Below, piece after piece: positions 7,926 to 17,169 of a DNA stretch of 27,497 nt. A program made the translations under genes and the position numbers. The DNA comes from JAYRWN01 sp041917975. Lineage in GTDB: Bacteria; Bacteroidota; Bacteroidia; Chitinophagales; Saprospiraceae. Position 1 is the first letter of the stretch. Every line of letters begins with the position of its first letter. The stretch is taken from assembly GCA_041917975.1 (NCBI GenBank), contig JAYRWN010000240.1:1-27497 (forward strand), given 5' to 3'. A model generated the notes under the pieces. That model was not told the DNA's origin. It made no database searches and saw only the letters and a list, made by a program, of their open reading frames with translations.

Positions 7926-8714
7926 TTAAGCTCTTTTAGAAGCTGTTACAATTCCCTTATATTTTAAATTAATCTCTTTATAATCCCAGCCTTGGTAACG
8001 CAGACCTTCCCGGTAAAACTCCTTGAGGTTGCGAAATTTCTGCTCCACATCTTCCACCATACCAAAGATGATTTTTTCCTGACCGTATTTGGGGATCATG
8101 ATGATCTCACCATCGCTTTGCACATGGATTTGTTCAATTAAACTTTTCAGGAACTCATCATCTTTTATGACCCATAACAACTCAAAAATGCGTTGCAAGC
8201 CATTGCCTAATTGACCATCTTCATTCCTTTTATAAGGCCCGACGTGGCCGGTGAGGATGACTACCCGCTCTCGTAAATCGCCATCGGCGCGTACTTTAAT
8301 TCCCTCATCATCCAAGAAGTATTGTTCACCACTGTTCTCTATGACACGCACTAATGCATCCCGCGGTACAATCTTCACATTCACGAAGTTTTCACTATCT
8401 ATATATACATCAGCACGGCGCGCATAGTCATATTGTTCGAGGACATCTTCAACAGCACTCAGATCCAAATCCCTGATGAAAGCTCCGGCAAAATCAAACC
8501 CAAAACTTTTTTGGATTTGATCCCTTATTTGTTCTTCGTCCATAAGGTCAACCTCGCCTTTCACGTAGATTTTTAATCCCTTGCAGACCAGACCTGTTTT
8601 GTAAGCATGCCCCTGAAGAAATAAAAATCCTAAAACCGCCAGCATCATCACCCACATGAAGGCCTTGACCCCGGGGCTCTGAACATCTATCTGACTATTT
8701 ATCGGTTTTTTCAT
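7926..8714 (-). CDS. ftsQ: Cell division protein FtsQ/DivIB
   Basis: Bitopic divisome protein of 262 residues: a short cytoplasmic tail, one transmembrane helix (about 18-36, WVMMLAVLGFLFL), a POTRA domain (about 44-115, with LKIYVKGEVDLMDEEQI at its first strand) and a beta domain reaching the C-terminus. Identity rests on this architecture and on its place before ftsA, because FtsQ sequences are poorly conserved. Its ATG overlaps the murG TGA as ATGA (8711-8714), so the two are translationally coupled. In most Bacteroidota clusters murC sits between murG and ftsQ; here there is no room for it. Confidence 0.9.
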   Translation of the reverse strand: MKKPINSQIDVQSPGVKAFMWVMMLAVLGFLFLQGHAYKTGLVCKGLKIYVKGEVDLMDEEQIRDQIQKSFGFDFAGAFIRDLDLSAVEDVLEQYDYARRADVYIDSENFVNVKIVPRDALVRVIENSGEQYFLDDEGIKVRADGDLRERVVILTGHVGPYKRNEDGQLGNGLQRIFELLWVIKDDEFLKSLIEQIHVQSDGEIIMIPKYGQEKIIFGMVEDVEQKFRNLKEFYREGLRYQGWDYKEINLKYKGIVTASKRA

Positions 8715-9799
8715 GCGGTTAAACTTACAATTTCATCAACTATATGCTGGGTAGCCTGAGGTTTACCCAGTTTGCCAATAGCTATGGATAATTTTTTAAG
8801 GTCCACGGGGTTTTGCAATAATTCCAGGAGTAGTGGGATTAAACGGGTGGTTGTCTGGTTATCTGGTACGATATAACACCCACCTGCACTGGCGATCATT
8901 TGAGCATTTTTGGTCTGATGGTCCTCCGCTACATTAGGTGAAGGTATTAAAATGGCCGGTTGAGCAGCCACACACAACTCGCTAATGCTTAGGGCCCCGG
9001 CGCGACAAATCACTAAATCCGCCATGGCATAAGCCAGATCCATACGATCTATAAATGGTACCACTTTTATTTGTGCCGGGATTATGCCGGGTAGTTCAGG
9101 ATGTCGCTCCCAATAGGACTGGCCGGTTTGCCACAATACAAAGATGGGTTTGCCTGCCAAGGCTGCATGATCCTGGTATAAGGCAGCATTTAAAGATCCG
9201 GCACCCAGACTTCCTCCTGTCACTACCACCACCTGATGGCCAGCCGGCACCTGGAAATAAACCAAAGCTTCAGCCCGTTTAGTTTTGACCTCCAGTATGT
9301 CTGCACGCACCGGATTCCCGGTCAAAACCAACTTGCTTTCCGGGAAGTATTTGTCCATGCCTGCATAGGCCACGCAAATTTTTTTCACCCGTTGTGCCAA
9401 CCACCGATTGGTCAGCCCGGCATAGGAGTTTTGTTCCTGAATGACTGTAGGTATACCCTCTTTGGCCGCCACCCATAACACCGGACCACTGGCAAAACCT
9501 CCTACACCCACCACCACTTGGGGCTGGAATGATCTCAGAATAGTTTGTGCCCGGCGCAAGCTTTTTAACAACAGGAATGGCACCATGAGGTTCTTTAATG
9601 TCAACCTGCGTTGTAACCCACGCACGGGTAACCCAATGATACGATAACCTGCTTTGGGGACTCGCTGCATTTCCATCTTTCCTTCTGCACCTACAAAAAG
9701 TATGTCTGCAAAGGGATATCGTCTTTTAATTTCATCGGCTATCGCAATAGCCGGAAATATATGTCCGCCGGTTCCTCCTCCGCTAATGATTACTTTCAT
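8711..9799 (-). CDS. murG: UDP-GlcNAc : undecaprenyl-PP-MurNAc-pentapeptide GlcNAc transferase MurG
   Basis: Peripheral membrane GT28 glycosyltransferase that converts lipid I to lipid II. The 362 residues show the N-terminal loop SGGGTGGHIFPA (6-17), the VGVGGFASGP segment near 95-105, the TGGSLGA loop opening the second domain, and the UDP-GlcNAc region RAGALSISELCVA followed by NVAEDHQTKNA. The gene overlaps ftsW upstream and ftsQ downstream through 4-bp ATGA junctions, so ftsW, murG and ftsQ form a coupled chain. Confidence 0.97.
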   Translation of the reverse strand: MKVIISGGGTGGHIFPAIAIADEIKRRYPFADILFVGAEGKMEMQRVPKAGYRIIGLPVRGLQRRLTLKNLMVPFLLLKSLRRAQTILRSFQPQVVVGVGGFASGPVLWVAAKEGIPTVIQEQNSYAGLTNRWLAQRVKKICVAYAGMDKYFPESKLVLTGNPVRADILEVKTKRAEALVYFQVPAGHQVVVVTGGSLGAGSLNAALYQDHAALAGKPIFVLWQTGQSYWERHPELPGIIPAQIKVVPFIDRMDLAYAMADLVICRAGALSISELCVAAQPAILIPSPNVAEDHQTKNAQMIASAGGCYIVPDNQTTTRLIPLLLELLQNPVDLKKLSIAIGKLGKPQATQHIVDEIVSLTA

Positions 9800-10962
9800 A
9801 CGGCCGACGGATTTTGAGGTTTATCAACTTGGATATCAATATAGCGGCTTACACTTAGGATGATACCAAAGGTCATGCAGGTAAACAGCATAGAGGTACC
9901 TCCATAGGATATGAGAGGTAGATTTAGACCGGTCACTGGCACCAGATTCACCGATACCGCCAAATTGGCAAAGGCCTGCATAATGAGTTGTAAGCCCAGG
10001 CCCATCGCTAAGAGCGACCCAAAAGTCTTGGGGCAACGGGTCACAATGCTGGTAATACGCACAAACATCCACAGATAAAGCACGATAACCGCCGCAGCGC
10101 CCACTAATCCATACTCTTCGCAAATGATCGCATAGATATAATCCGCATAAGCAAAGGGTAAAAAGTTTTGTTGGAGGCTATTCCCCGGTCCTAACCCAAA
10201 CCAACGACCATTAGCGATAGCTATCTTGGCCTGTTCGACCTGAAATCCACCACTACCGCTCTGGATAAACTCAGTTATACGACTAGTCCAGGTCTGCACC
10301 CGTATAAGGTCTGGTAAAAAATATGTGCCAATCAAGACCAGTAAGCCCATCACAAAAACTCCCATTAGTAACAGGAATAATATATATTTTAACTGGATGC
10401 GGCCGATAAACATCATGACCATACAGGTAGCAAACAACAAAGCCGCAGTAGAAAGATTAGCAGGGGCAATGAGTCCGCAAACAATGATAATCGGCGCCAT
10501 AATAGGTATAAAAGCGCTGTGAAAATCTTTGATATTATCCTGTCTTAGGGTGATGGACCTGGCGACAAAGATGATGAGAGCAATTTTGGCAAAGTCGGAG
10601 GTCTGAAACGTTAAACCGATGAAAGGCACAGCTATCCACCGCCGGGCCTGGTTTATTTCCATGCCAAAAAGTTGAGTAAAAATTAATAAGGCGATGGCGA
10701 TGAGCAATAGATAAGGGGCTAGCTGGGAATAACGGCTGTAATGAAGTCGATAACTCAGATATAGCACCACCAGGCCAATAAACCAGTTTACCACCTGTTT
10801 GATAAAAAAGAATTCGGTGTGACCACTTTTACGGTAGGCCCAACTTCCAGACGCACTGTACACTGACAGCAGGGACAATGCGATAAGTATGGCCAGAATG
10901 AACCATAACGATTTATCACCGCGCAGTTTGTTATACAATGTTGTTCCGAAAGTTATTTCCAT
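9796..10962 (-). CDS. ftsW: SEDS-family septal peptidoglycan polymerase FtsW
   Basis: Polytopic membrane protein of 388 residues with about ten helices that polymerises lipid II at the septum with its class B PBP partner. SEDS marks include the ARRWIAVPFIGLTFQTSDFAK stretch near residue 105 and the C-terminal LPLISYGGTSML motif. The choice of FtsW over the paralogue RodA rests on its place between mraY and murG. It begins 18 bp after the mraY stop, with no obvious Shine-Dalgarno. murD normally sits between mraY and ftsW in this phylum and is missing. Confidence 0.95.
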   Translation of the reverse strand: MEITFGTTLYNKLRGDKSLWFILAILIALSLLSVYSASGSWAYRKSGHTEFFFIKQVVNWFIGLVVLYLSYRLHYSRYSQLAPYLLLIAIALLIFTQLFGMEINQARRWIAVPFIGLTFQTSDFAKIALIIFVARSITLRQDNIKDFHSAFIPIMAPIIIVCGLIAPANLSTAALLFATCMVMMFIGRIQLKYILFLLLMGVFVMGLLVLIGTYFLPDLIRVQTWTSRITEFIQSGSGGFQVEQAKIAIANGRWFGLGPGNSLQQNFLPFAYADYIYAIICEEYGLVGAAAVIVLYLWMFVRITSIVTRCPKTFGSLLAMGLGLQLIMQAFANLAVSVNLVPVTGLNLPLISYGGTSMLFTCMTFGIILSVSRYIDIQVDKPQNPSAV

Positions 10963-10980
10963 AATACCGTTTTATTTCAG

Positions 10981-12225
10981 TTATCTAATTTTTAATGTAA
11001 TCAGAGTTATTACCGACAGAAGTATCCCGACTATCCAGAACCGTACAACGATCTGTGCTTCGTGATACCCCAGCTTTTGGTAATGATGGTGAAGCGGCGA
11101 CATTCTAAATAATCTTCGGCCTTCACCATATTTTTTCTTGGTGTACTTGAAATAGGAGACTTGCAGGACCACACTAAGGTTTTCGATTAAGAAAACTCCA
11201 CAGAGGATGGGTATAAGGAGTTCCTTGCGCAGCAAGATAGCCATGGAGGCTATGATGCCGCCCAAAGTCAAACTCCCGGTGTCGCCCATAAATACCTTAG
11301 CCGGATAAGCATTGTACCATAAAAAACCGACACAAGCACCAAGGAAACTTGCAGCAAAAATTACCGTTTCTCCAGAGTTAGGCAGATAAAAAATATTTAG
11401 GTATTCCGCCGTAACACTATTACCTGATACATACGCGAGTATGCCAAGAGCCGCTCCGATAATGGCTGAAACACCGGTGGCTAAACCGTCCAGACCATCT
11501 GTCAGATTTGCCCCATTAGATACAGCGGTGACGATAATGATAATAACCGGGATAAAGATAATCCACACCCAGTTCTCTGCATTATCACCTAAAAACCAAA
11601 GAAATATCTGATAATCCAGCTGGTTATCCTTGAGAAATGGAATATTGGTCAGAGTAGTTTTTACATGCACCATCGTTTCGGCGTTAGCTACCTCACGGGG
11701 CAACACTTTTATGATGTCCGCCTTATTCTTCACTTCAGATTCCGGTAACCGCACCACGATGTCCTGATGATAAAGCATAATCAACCCCACGATCAACCCC
11801 AGTACAACCTGTCCGGCCAGCTTGAATTTACTTTTTAACCCGGCTTTATCTTTCTTAAAGACTTTTATATAGTCGTCGATAAATCCGATGGTCGCTAACC
11901 ACACGGTGGCTATAAGCAAAGTGATAACATAAATGTTATTCAATCTGGCTAAAAGCAGTGTAGGAATTAAGATGGCGAGAATGATAATAATGCCGCCCAT
12001 GGTAGGCGTTCCTGCTTTAAGATTCTCACCGGATAAGCCCAACTCCCTTATGGTCTCTCCTATTTGTAACCGTTTCAAAGAACTGATGATCCGTTTGCCC
12101 AGCAATAAGGATATCAACAAGGATAAAATGATTGCTGCCGCTGAACGGAACGTGATATATCTGAATAACCCAGCTCCCACCAGGTCATAGTTTTTTTCCA
12201 AAAAATCGAATAAGTGATATAACAT
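10981..12225 (-). CDS. mraY: Phospho-N-acetylmuramoyl-pentapeptide transferase MraY
   Basis: Integral membrane enzyme that transfers phospho-MurNAc-pentapeptide to undecaprenyl phosphate, giving lipid I. The 414 residues exceed the roughly 360 of E. coli MraY; the excess is a polar insertion around 160-205, usual in Bacteroidota. Catalytic and binding marks are present: KAGTPTMGG (70-78), the FIDDY aspartates (117-118), NLTDGLDGLA (from 240), the VFMGDTGSL loop, and the histidine cluster in SPLHHHYQ near the C-terminus. An AGGAAA Shine-Dalgarno-like stretch lies about 9 nt before the ATG. The 128-bp gap to murE is the largest inside the operon and holds a long hairpin. Confidence 0.97.
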   Translation of the reverse strand: MLYHLFDFLEKNYDLVGAGLFRYITFRSAAAIILSLLISLLLGKRIISSLKRLQIGETIRELGLSGENLKAGTPTMGGIIIILAILIPTLLLARLNNIYVITLLIATVWLATIGFIDDYIKVFKKDKAGLKSKFKLAGQVVLGLIVGLIMLYHQDIVVRLPESEVKNKADIIKVLPREVANAETMVHVKTTLTNIPFLKDNQLDYQIFLWFLGDNAENWVWIIFIPVIIIIVTAVSNGANLTDGLDGLATGVSAIIGAALGILAYVSGNSVTAEYLNIFYLPNSGETVIFAASFLGACVGFLWYNAYPAKVFMGDTGSLTLGGIIASMAILLRKELLIPILCGVFLIENLSVVLQVSYFKYTKKKYGEGRRLFRMSPLHHHYQKLGYHEAQIVVRFWIVGILLSVITLITLKIR

Positions 12226-12250
12226 GCCGTTTTTCCTTTCCTAAGTAAAT

Positions 12251-12290
12251 CAGTGCAGCGGTCAGCTCTTTAGCTGACCGTCTGCAACTG
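12251..12290 (-). other. Long intra-operon hairpin between murE and mraY
   Basis: A 40-nt inverted repeat: a perfect 9-bp stem (CGGTCAGCT/AGCTGACCG, 12259-12267 with 12272-12280) around a CTTT loop. It extends outward by 4 + 4 bp across two single-nt bulges. No T run follows it on the minus strand, only ATTTACTT and then the mraY ribosome-binding region, so it is not a standard terminator. It could stabilise or mark processing of the mRNA. Confidence 0.7.
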
Positions 12291-12353
12291 TAAAACCAAC
12301 CTGAGAATGATAATAGAACCTACTTCTTCATTATCTTTAGCTATGCTTCTCCT

Positions 12354-13805
12354 TTAAGAAGCAATGAGTGACTTAACAATTTCTTTATCATCAAAAGGGT
12401 GCTTTACACCCTGTATTTCTTGATATTTTTCGTGCCCTTTGCCTGCTATCAGGACCACATCACCCCGTCCTGCCAGCTTCCAGGCTGTTTTGATGGCCGT
12501 CTGACGGTCACTAATGGTTAACACCTGGTTCTTTTTTAGGTCCGGAACTCCTGCATACATGGCTGCGATGATAGCATCCGGATCTTCAAAACGCGGGTTA
12601 TCTGAGGTTAAGATGGTTTCATCAGCCATTTCAGCGGCGAGGAAACCCATTTTGGGGCGTTTTGCCGCATCCCGATTACCTCCACATCCCACCACACAAA
12701 TTATGCGGGAAGACTTTGGTTTTACCGCTTGAATGGCTGTAAGGACCTTTTCCAAAGCGTCTGGCGTGTGGGCGTAATCGATAACTGCTACACGAGCTGA
12801 TACCGTATCATACACCACATCAAATCTGCCTTCAGCGGGATTTAAAAGGCTGATCACTGGTAGTAATTCATCGGCAGCAATTCCCAATAAGCGCCCGGCG
12901 CCATAAATAGCCAATAAATTGTGTGCATTATATTGGCCAACCAGCTTACTGTACAACTCCACGCGCTCCACCTCCAGGCTCAAGCCGTGTAAGTCCATAG
13001 ACTTTATTTTTCCTTTAAAATCGGCGTTTGCTTTCAGGCCATAACCATAGATAGAGGCTGCGGTGTTTTGCACCATAATTTTACCATGCCGGTCATCGTA
13101 ATTCACCAGGGCAAAAGCCGTCGGTGGCAACTCATCGAAAAAGGCCTTTTTACAAGCCAGGTAGTCCGCAAAAGTGCCATGATAATCCAGATGGTCGTGC
13201 GTGAGGTTGGTAAATATGCCCCCGGTAAAAGTCAGCCCATCTATCCGACCTTGTTTTACGGCATGTGAACTCACTTCCATGAACACATAATCACACCCTG
13301 CCTTCACCATTTGATCCAACAACCGATTTAAGGCTACTACGTCCGGTGTAGTGTGAGTAGACGGCTTAATCTCGCTATTTATCCGGTAGTCCACCGTGGA
13401 GATCAGCCCAACCTTATAGCCCAAAAGTCGGAAGGCCTGGTACAACAAACTGGCAATGGTAGTTTTTCCATTGGTCCCGGTCACCCCGACTAAACGGGTC
13501 TGCCGGGATGGGTCGTCAAAGAACTTTTTGGCCACTTCTGCTAGGGCCTTCGTACTATCTTGAGTCACCACATAAGTGACCTTATTATCTAATTTTTCCG
13601 GCAAGTGCATGCATAAAACGGCCTGAGCACCTTGCCGAATGGCCTGATTGATATACTCATGGCCATTACTGGTGGTCCCTTCCAAAGCAGCAAACAAGTC
13701 ACCCTGTTGCACCAGGCGGGAATCCAGTTGGATGTTGCGGATCGATTGGTCTGCAGGTCCTTTGACCTGCATCGTGGCGTTGATTAAATCAGCCAGTTGT
13801 TTCAT
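12354..13805 (-). CDS. murE: UDP-MurNAc-L-Ala-D-Glu : meso-diaminopimelate ligase MurE
   Basis: Cytoplasmic ATP-dependent ligase that adds the third stem residue of the peptidoglycan precursor. The 483 residues show the Mur N-terminal domain, the P-loop GTNGKTT (110-116), the TTPDVVALN and MEVSSHAV segments of the central domain, and a C-terminal ligase domain with IDYAHTPDAL. The DNPR motif (402-405) is the one associated with meso-diaminopimelate specificity, so the peptidoglycan is predicted to be DAP-type. The gene starts 4 bp after the ftsI stop. Other Mur ligases expected in the cluster (murD, murC) are absent. Confidence 0.97.
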   Translation of the reverse strand: MKQLADLINATMQVKGPADQSIRNIQLDSRLVQQGDLFAALEGTTSNGHEYINQAIRQGAQAVLCMHLPEKLDNKVTYVVTQDSTKALAEVAKKFFDDPSRQTRLVGVTGTNGKTTIASLLYQAFRLLGYKVGLISTVDYRINSEIKPSTHTTPDVVALNRLLDQMVKAGCDYVFMEVSSHAVKQGRIDGLTFTGGIFTNLTHDHLDYHGTFADYLACKKAFFDELPPTAFALVNYDDRHGKIMVQNTAASIYGYGLKANADFKGKIKSMDLHGLSLEVERVELYSKLVGQYNAHNLLAIYGAGRLLGIAADELLPVISLLNPAEGRFDVVYDTVSARVAVIDYAHTPDALEKVLTAIQAVKPKSSRIICVVGCGGNRDAAKRPKMGFLAAEMADETILTSDNPRFEDPDAIIAAMYAGVPDLKKNQVLTISDRQTAIKTAWKLAGRGDVVLIAGKGHEKYQEIQGVKHPFDDKEIVKSLIAS

Positions 13806-13809
13806 CTTT

Positions 13810-15921
13810 TCAACCCAGATTTAATTGGATAGTCTGGCGTCGAATAGGTGTCCCTGGGCTTACCGATTGGGATTGGACCTTACCCACTCCACTCACCTGT
13901 ACTTTCAAACCTACCTGCTCCAGCAGGTAGATCGCATCACGCAAGCCCATACCTACTACATTAGGCACCAACTCTCTGCTCACACTTTTGTGACTGAAGG
14001 CTACCGTATTTTTATCCGGACTGACGATGACCCAATCACTCTGGGGAGCATCCTCGAGGTCTATATTCAGCCCTTTGAGTATGGTTAGATAATCCGCCCG
14101 ATACCCGATATTTTTTTGTGGCAAACGGATACTATCTAGTTCAGGCTCCGGTCCGCGATTTACTGTTTCTTTCGGGGCAATTTTTGCCCAGTAGGTTTTT
14201 TCGGCAATTTCTTTAAACACCGGTCCGGCTACATGACCACCGTAGAATCCGCCTTTGCGGGGTTTCCCCACCACCACTATACAAGAATAAATCGGTTTTT
14301 GGGATGGGAAATATCCTGCTATTGAGGCGATGTAACCGTGACCTTGTTTATCGGCTTTATAGTAGTCGACCTTGGTGGTGCCGGTCTTCGCTGCCAGGGA
14401 TACCAACTTGGATTTTAGGTGAGCTCCGGTACCGCGAAGGATAACCCCTTCCAACATATGTTGAACTTGAGCTATCGATTTTTGAGAAGCCATTTTATTG
14501 ACCATGACCACGGGCTCGTACCGCCAGGTGACATCCTCACCGGAGCGGATTTCCTGCACCAGGTAAGGTTTCATTTTTTTACCCCCGTTGGCTACCCCAT
14601 TATAAAAAGCGAGTATTTGCAACGGCGTCATTTTTAGTTCATAACCATGAGACATCCAGGGTATGGAGGTTTTACTCCAGCCATTCTTAAAGTCGAAGGC
14701 ATCCTTGATGGACGGGTCAGGCTCACCATACAGTTCTACGCCACTTTTCTGCATCATGCCGAATTGTTTGAGGCGGTTGGTGAATTTGTCGGCGTTTTCC
14801 TTGTTATTGTAGTATTTATCGGCCAGTTTGGAAATGCCCACATTGGAGCTGATTTCAAATGACTTGGCGAGGGTTGCAGACTCGATGTTGTGCATCTCAC
14901 TATCATTCATCCACACGCCATAGAATTTTGCTTTACCCCTTTCCAGGTTTACCAAGGACTCCGGTGCGTAGGCTCCGTCTTCTAACATTGCCATGACAGA
15001 AGCCAATTTGAAAGTAGAACCCGGTTCTTGAGCTTCCAAAACCGCATAGTTTAAGGATTCCCAGTAGCCACCGCTCTCGCTCTTGCCCAGATTGGCTAAA
15101 GCGCGGACAGCTCCGGTTTCTACTTCCATCAGTATGGCCGTACCGTAATCAGCTTCGTGATCCACACAAGCACGTATCAGTGCTGTATGGGTGATATCCT
15201 GTAGGTGCATATCCAAGGTGGTGACAATGTCCCGCCCCCGTTGGGGAGCGATACTGGCAACATCATGGACGGGCACCCATTCATTATGCCCTATTTTTTG
15301 TTTTAATTGTAAACCTTCAGCACCAGCTAATTCTTTGTGAAAAAAGCTTTCCAAGCCTACCGGCTTGTCAGCGCGGTAAACCCCGATCGTGCGGCTGGCT
15401 ATATCTCCAAAGGGTTTCAGGCGGTTATTGCTATTTTTTTCCACCACCAGCCCGCCCTTCAATTGGCCCTCTTTGAGAATCGGAAAGGTTTTCACCATTT
15501 CCAAATCTTCAAAGGTTGCATTACGCTTGACCAAAAAAGAACGGTTACCTTTTTTGCGGCCTTCCCTCAGCAACTGGGCATATTTAGCTGCGCTGTACTC
15601 CGTATTGAGGTGTCGCACAATATACCAAGCTAACGAGTCTACCCCTTGATTAAACAAAGAAGGTTTACTTTGTACCAAATCGATCCGTATGTCAAAGAAC
15701 GGTTGGGAAACTGCCAAAGGCCGTCCATCAGCACTGATGATAGACCCTCGGTCCGCTTCCACCGGTAGATATTTGCGATAATCAGATTCGCCCTTATTAC
15801 GCCATTTTTCACCCTCAATCACGTTGATCTGTATGACTTTATACAAGATCAGCCCGCCGACAAGCACGAAGGCCACCAACACCCCATATAACCGCCATAA
15901 AAGTTCGTTTTTCGCATTCAT
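13810..15921 (-). CDS. ftsI: Class B penicillin-binding protein with PASTA domain (FtsI/Pbp3)
   Basis: Septal D,D-transpeptidase that cross-links peptidoglycan made by FtsW. An open frame begins at a GTG (15930), but I place the start at the ATG at 15921, which has an AGGTG sequence about 6 nt upstream. Counting from the GTG: a transmembrane helix near 15-35, the PBP dimerisation domain (about 55-220), then the transpeptidase domain with SxxK as STFK (305-308), SxN as SSN (361-363) and KTGT (515-518), all intact. A single PASTA domain occupies the last 55 or so residues. PASTA tails on the dcw class B PBP are common in Bacteroidota; the family role is binding of wall fragments or beta-lactams. 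It lies downstream of the ftsL-like gene and 4 bp before murE. Confidence 0.96.
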   Translation of the reverse strand: MNAKNELLWRLYGVLVAFVLVGGLILYKVIQINVIEGEKWRNKGESDYRKYLPVEADRGSIISADGRPLAVSQPFFDIRIDLVQSKPSLFNQGVDSLAWYIVRHLNTEYSAAKYAQLLREGRKKGNRSFLVKRNATFEDLEMVKTFPILKEGQLKGGLVVEKNSNNRLKPFGDIASRTIGVYRADKPVGLESFFHKELAGAEGLQLKQKIGHNEWVPVHDVASIAPQRGRDIVTTLDMHLQDITHTALIRACVDHEADYGTAILMEVETGAVRALANLGKSESGGYWESLNYAVLEAQEPGSTFKLASVMAMLEDGAYAPESLVNLERGKAKFYGVWMNDSEMHNIESATLAKSFEISSNVGISKLADKYYNNKENADKFTNRLKQFGMMQKSGVELYGEPDPSIKDAFDFKNGWSKTSIPWMSHGYELKMTPLQILAFYNGVANGGKKMKPYLVQEIRSGEDVTWRYEPVVMVNKMASQKSIAQVQHMLEGVILRGTGAHLKSKLVSLAAKTGTTKVDYYKADKQGHGYIASIAGYFPSQKPIYSCIVVVGKPRKGGFYGGHVAGPVFKEIAEKTYWAKIAPKETVNRGPEPELDSIRLPQKNIGYRADYLTILKGLNIDLEDAPQSDWVIVSPDKNTVAFSHKSVSRELVPNVVGMGLRDAIYLLEQVGLKVQVSGVGKVQSQSVSPGTPIRRQTIQLNLG

Positions 15922-15937
15922 GGTTAGCACCTGAGCG

Positions 15938-16246
15938 TTACTTTACTTCAATGGTTTTCGGCGTTTTGTGTTTGTCCGACCATTTGAGGGAGGTCACCTC
16001 TTTGGTGATTTGGCTTTCGGAACTTTGGATTAGGAAATCTGACTTCATGGAGTGATATTCCCATCTTAATTCCTCCAGTTCTTTTTTCAATTTTTGGATC
16101 TTCCGCACCTTTGTATCGGAATAATGAGCGTTGGCAATGTAAAGGAGTGCCAGAAAGCTTAGAAAGTAAAAGAAGGGCAGGTTGGAGAACATACTTCCCG
16201 TACTCCACCTATTCTTTTTTACCGGTTCATTCACTTTTTCACTCAT
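15938..16246 (-). CDS. FtsL-like divisome protein
   Basis: A 102-residue bitopic protein: a basic cytoplasmic tail, a transmembrane helix at about 23-40 (LPFFYFLSFLALLYIA), then a charged coiled coil with heptad spacing (KIQKLKKELEELRWEYHSMKS). This is the FtsL architecture, and the gene sits exactly where ftsL is found, between rsmH and ftsI. Sequence conservation in this family is low, so the call depends mainly on position and architecture. Its ATG overlaps the rsmH TGA as ATGA. It would form the FtsQ-FtsL-FtsB-type complex that activates FtsW-FtsI. Confidence 0.85.
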   Translation of the reverse strand: MSEKVNEPVKKNRWSTGSMFSNLPFFYFLSFLALLYIANAHYSDTKVRKIQKLKKELEELRWEYHSMKSDFLIQSSESQITKEVTSLKWSDKHKTPKTIEVK

Positions 16247-17169
16247 TGTTTTTGCCCTATTCTAAGTTTTGCACTACGCGCCCTCGGGTTGAGTTTTACT
16301 TCTTCCTCATTGGGCTCTACTGGTTTTTTGGTTATTGCAAAAAATTCGCTTTCTGACCGGCCGAAGTCATCTTTGACTTCTATACCGGCCGTGTTGCCGC
16401 ATTTAAGCATATTTTTTACCAGCCGGTCTTCCAGAGAGTGATAAGATATCACCACCAATCGGCCGTCTGGTTTTAAAACCCGCACAGCATCTTCAAGCAA
16501 CGCATTTAGCGCATCCAGTTCCTGGTTAATTTCGATTCGCAATGCCTGAAAAACCTGAGAAAAATACCTTAGTCTTGAGCCTATAGCCAGAGTTTCCAGG
16601 ATGCGCATAAACGCTGCCGTCCGATCTATGCGGACATGTTTTCTTTTTTCGATGATAGCCTTTGCCAAAGTCTTGCTATTGCGCACTTCCCCGTATTCAC
16701 TAAAAATGCGCACTAACTCCGTTTCAGGATACGTTAGCAATAATTCACCCGCAGTGAATATTCCGGCCTGAGACATGCGCATGTCCAAAATGGGATCATC
16801 TTGCTCTCCGCCAACTTCTCCGGGTGAACGATAGGAAAACCCTCGCGCTGCTTCATCAAACTGGTGGGATGATACGCCCAGGTCCGCCAAAATACCATCA
16901 ACTTTATGAATACCCAGGAGACGTAAGTAACGTCGCAGGTACCGAAAATTGCCTTTCACCACCGTCAGTCGTGGATCATCCTCAATTTCCTCTAAAGCAT
17001 CAGCATCACGATCCAAGGCTACCACCTTACCATGCTTAGCTAATCGTTTCAAAATTTCCCGGGTATGCCCTCCTCCACCAAAAGTTACATCTACATATAT
17101 TCCAGAGGGGCTTACCACCAGGCCATCTACTGCCTCTTTAAGCAGTACCGGTTTATGATATTCGGTCAT
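16243..17169 (-). CDS. rsmH: 16S rRNA (cytosine-1402-N4) methyltransferase RsmH (MraW)
   Basis: SAM-dependent methyltransferase acting on the ribosomal P site. The 308 residues are the usual family length. The N-terminus HKPVLLKEAVDGL leads to motif I, DVTFGGGGHT (27-36); DGILADLGVSSHQFD and the GFSYRSPG loop follow, then FQALRIEINQELDAL and YHSLEDRLVK near the end. The start codon abuts the mraZ stop directly (TAAATG with no gap), and the stop overlaps the ftsL-like start. This is the second gene of the dcw operon, as in most bacteria. Confidence 0.98.
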   Translation of the reverse strand: MTEYHKPVLLKEAVDGLVVSPSGIYVDVTFGGGGHTREILKRLAKHGKVVALDRDADALEEIEDDPRLTVVKGNFRYLRRYLRLLGIHKVDGILADLGVSSHQFDEAARGFSYRSPGEVGGEQDDPILDMRMSQAGIFTAGELLLTYPETELVRIFSEYGEVRNSKTLAKAIIEKRKHVRIDRTAAFMRILETLAIGSRLRYFSQVFQALRIEINQELDALNALLEDAVRVLKPDGRLVVISYHSLEDRLVKNMLKCGNTAGIEVKDDFGRSESEFFAITKKPVEPNEEEVKLNPRARSAKLRIGQKQ

